From Bacteroidales bacterium (GTDB lineage Bacteria; Bacteroidota; Bacteroidia; Bacteroidales; UBA1402), in NCBI GenBank assembly GCA_012511135.1, contig JAAZGQ010000436.1, positions 1-7,196 of the forward strand: 7,196 nt of DNA, given 5' to 3'. The notes below the pieces were generated by a model. The model did no database searches, was not told where the DNA came from, and was given only the letters and a program-made list of their open reading frames with translations. How positions within the stretch are numbered: position 1 is the stretch's first letter; the number at the start of each line of letters is the position of its first letter. Made by a program: the position numbers and the translations under genes. Shown here piece by piece: positions 5,526-7,196 of the stretch.

Positions 5526-7196
5526 TTAATTGTTTTTTAATGTTTCCATTTCTGTGGCGGCCATTTCCCAATAACTAAGGGCGTTGTCCAGGGCCTTCTT
5601 GTCCCGGGTGTATTGTTCGTGCAGTTCCGGACGACAGGCTCCTTCGGGAGTGTTTAATTCGTTTTGTGTCAACTCGAGTTGTTTTTCGAGTTTGCTCACT
5701 TCGTCTTCGTGTTCCTGAAGCCGTTTTTCAAGCTTTTTTATTTTTCGGTTAAGGGCTTTGCGTTCAGCGTAGTTGTTGCTTGCAACAGGAGTTTCGGGAA
5801 CTTTTGCGTAGGCTTGTTTCTCTTTGTTGTTTTTTGTGCTTGTAAATGTATCGGCAGTTTTAGTTTCGGCTGTTGTTTTGTCGTTGTTAGAAACAGCATT
5901 CAAGGGGTTTTGCTCGAGCTGCTTTAGGTTGTCCAATTTCTTTTTCTCGAGAAATTGATGAATATCGCAAAGATGTTCACGTACTTTTTGCTGGCCGAAT
6001 TCGTAGACCTTTTCGACCAGACCGTCCAGGAATTCGCGGTCGTGTGACACCAGAATTACGGTGCCTTCAAAGGCTTTTATGGCAGCTTTGAGCACGTCCT
6101 TGGATGGCATGTCCAGGTGGTTGGTTGGCTCGTCCAGAATAAGCAGGTTAGCCGGCTCCAGCAAGAGGCGTATCATGGCCAGTCGGCTGCGTTCGCCTCC
6201 CGAAAGCACCTTGACTTTTTTGTCAGAGGCTTCACCTCCAAACATAAAAGCTCCCAGAATATCACGGATTTTTGTCCTGACTTCGCCCGTAGCTACGCGG
6301 TCGACGGTTTCAAAAACACTCAGTTTTTCGTCCAGAAGCTGAGGCTGATTTTGTGCAAAATAAGCAATCTTGACTTTGTGCCCCAGTTTGATGCTGCCTT
6401 CGTAGGGTATTTCGTTCAGGATGCATTTGACCAGGGTGGATTTGCCTTCGCCGTTGCGGCCTACAAAGGCGACTTTTTCGCCCCGGCGGAGGCTAAGCTG
6501 TACATCCCCAATCACCAGATGCTCTCCGTAGGATTTGCTCAACTGTTCTATTATCACCGGGAAACTGCCGCTGTGTGGTGCCGGAGGAAAGCGTAAGTGC
6601 AAACGACTGTTGTCCTGCTCGTCTATTTCGATCCTTTCGATTTTTTCGAGCTGTTTAATACGCGACTTTACCTGGACGCCTTTGGTTGCTTTGTAGCGAA
6701 AACGCTCAATAAAGGATTCGGTGTCTTGTATCAGTTTTTGCTGGTTTTCGTAACTGCGCATCTGTTGTTCCCGCATTTCTTTGCGAAATACAACAAAGCG
6801 GGAATAGGGTAACTTAAAGTCGTAGATGCTGCCCAGCGACAATTCGATGGTTCTGGTACAAACGGCATCCAGAAAAGCCCGGTCGTGCGATACCACAATG
6901 ACAGCTTTGCTGTTTTGGGCCAGAAAATTTTCGAGCCATTGTATGGATTCAATATCCAGATGGTTGGTGGGTTCGTCCAGCAAGAGCAGGTCGGGTTTTT
7001 GTAGCAGCAATTTGGCCAGCTCAATGCGCATGCGCCAGCCACCGCTGAATTCGCCTGTAGAGCGCTCAAAATCACTGCGTTCAAATCCCAGGCCCAAGAG
7101 AGTTTTTTCAATTTCTGCTATATAATTGCCGGAATCGGTCATACTTAGGATCTGACTTTTCTGATCCAGCTTTTCGATAAGCCGGTGGTAGTCTTC
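5526..7196 (-). CDS. ABC-F family ATPase (ribosome-associated), N-terminus outside the window
   Basis: ABC-F proteins are soluble twin ATPases that bind the ribosomal E site and reset stalled translation; some confer antibiotic resistance. The frame is open to the right edge: 18 codons (EDYHRLIEKLDQKSQILS) precede the Met at 7142, which is internal. About 100 residues, including the first Walker A, are therefore missing, leaving 556 codons. The first domain shows signature FSGGW (7035-7049), Walker B LLLLDE (6972-6989) and VSHDR. A charged helical linker (KGVQVKSRIKQLEKIERIEI) follows, corresponding to the P-site tRNA interaction motif. The second domain has Walker A GRNGEGKST (6435-6461), LSGGERSR (6183-6206), LLILDE (6129-6146) and VSHDR. 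There are no membrane segments. The C-terminus has an Asn/Thr/Lys-rich linker (about 5770-5905), then a charged coiled coil (about 5650-5780), as in the YheS/YdiF/Uup types. I read it as a housekeeping factor; the exact subfamily is unsettled. Confidence 0.93.
   Translation of the reverse strand, partial: EDYHRLIEKLDQKSQILSMTDSGNYIAEIEKTLLGLGFERSDFERSTGEFSGGWRMRIELAKLLLQKPDLLLLDEPTNHLDIESIQWLENFLAQNSKAVIVVSHDRAFLDAVCTRTIELSLGSIYDFKLPYSRFVVFRKEMREQQMRSYENQQKLIQDTESFIERFRYKATKGVQVKSRIKQLEKIERIEIDEQDNSRLHLRFPPAPHSGSFPVIIEQLSKSYGEHLVIGDVQLSLRRGEKVAFVGRNGEGKSTLVKCILNEIPYEGSIKLGHKVKIAYFAQNQPQLLDEKLSVFETVDRVATGEVRTKIRDILGAFMFGGEASDKKVKVLSGGERSRLAMIRLLLEPANLLILDEPTNHLDMPSKDVLKAAIKAFEGTVILVSHDREFLDGLVEKVYEFGQQKVREHLCDIHQFLEKKKLDNLKQLEQNPLNAVSNNDKTTAETKTADTFTSTKNNKEKQAYAKVPETPVASNNYAERKALNRKIKKLEKRLQEHEDEVSKLEKQLELTQNELNTPEGACRPELHEQYTRDKKALDNALSYWEMAATEMETLKNN

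Noticed and set aside
6117..6596. A 159-codon plus-strand frame opposite the second ABC-F ATPase domain
   Set aside because: It is antisense to Walker A, signature and Walker B of a clear ATPase domain and resembles no known protein.
7140..7142. The Met at 7142 as the true start of the ABC-F gene
   Set aside because: The frame continues open for 18 codons to the window edge, and the first ATPase domain would lack its Walker A if it began here. The Met is internal.

Overview
The window looks like a core-genome segment of a Bacteroidota bacterium, probably class Bacteroidia; the genus cannot be fixed from sequence alone. The main evidence is an outer-membrane lipoprotein with the TPR / PD40 propeller / carboxypeptidase-regulatory-like / OmpA_C architecture of the type IX secretion protein PorE, a machinery restricted to this phylum. 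The long, divergent QueA-type protein and the absence of clear Shine-Dalgarno sites in the short gene gaps fit the same assignment.

All five genes lie on the minus strand and are packed tightly, so transcription runs from right to left. In that order they are: an ABC-F ATPase that enters from the right edge without its N-terminus (5526-7196); a secreted M13 (neprilysin-like) metallopeptidase lipoprotein (3487-5514); a QueA-family SAM:tRNA ribosyltransferase-isomerase homologue of 419 residues (2224-3483); the PorE-like lipoprotein (176-2152); and the first 58 codons of thymidylate synthase, which leaves through the left edge (1-176). The gaps are 11, 3 and 71 bases, and the last two genes overlap by one base (TGATG). 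This spacing suggests one transcription unit, with the 71-base gap before the PorE-like gene the only plausible place for an internal promoter.

The products do not form one pathway. Two act on translation or tRNA (ABC-F, QueA-like), two are predicted lipoproteins of the envelope (M13 peptidase, PorE-like), and one makes dTMP. This looks like a packed housekeeping cluster. I saw no RNA genes, CRISPR arrays, mobile elements, inverted repeats or strong terminators. No stretch longer than 71 bases lacks a gene. I found no convincing new system; the points most worth a second look are the divergent QueA homologue and the stop-start coupling of the PorE-like gene to thyA.
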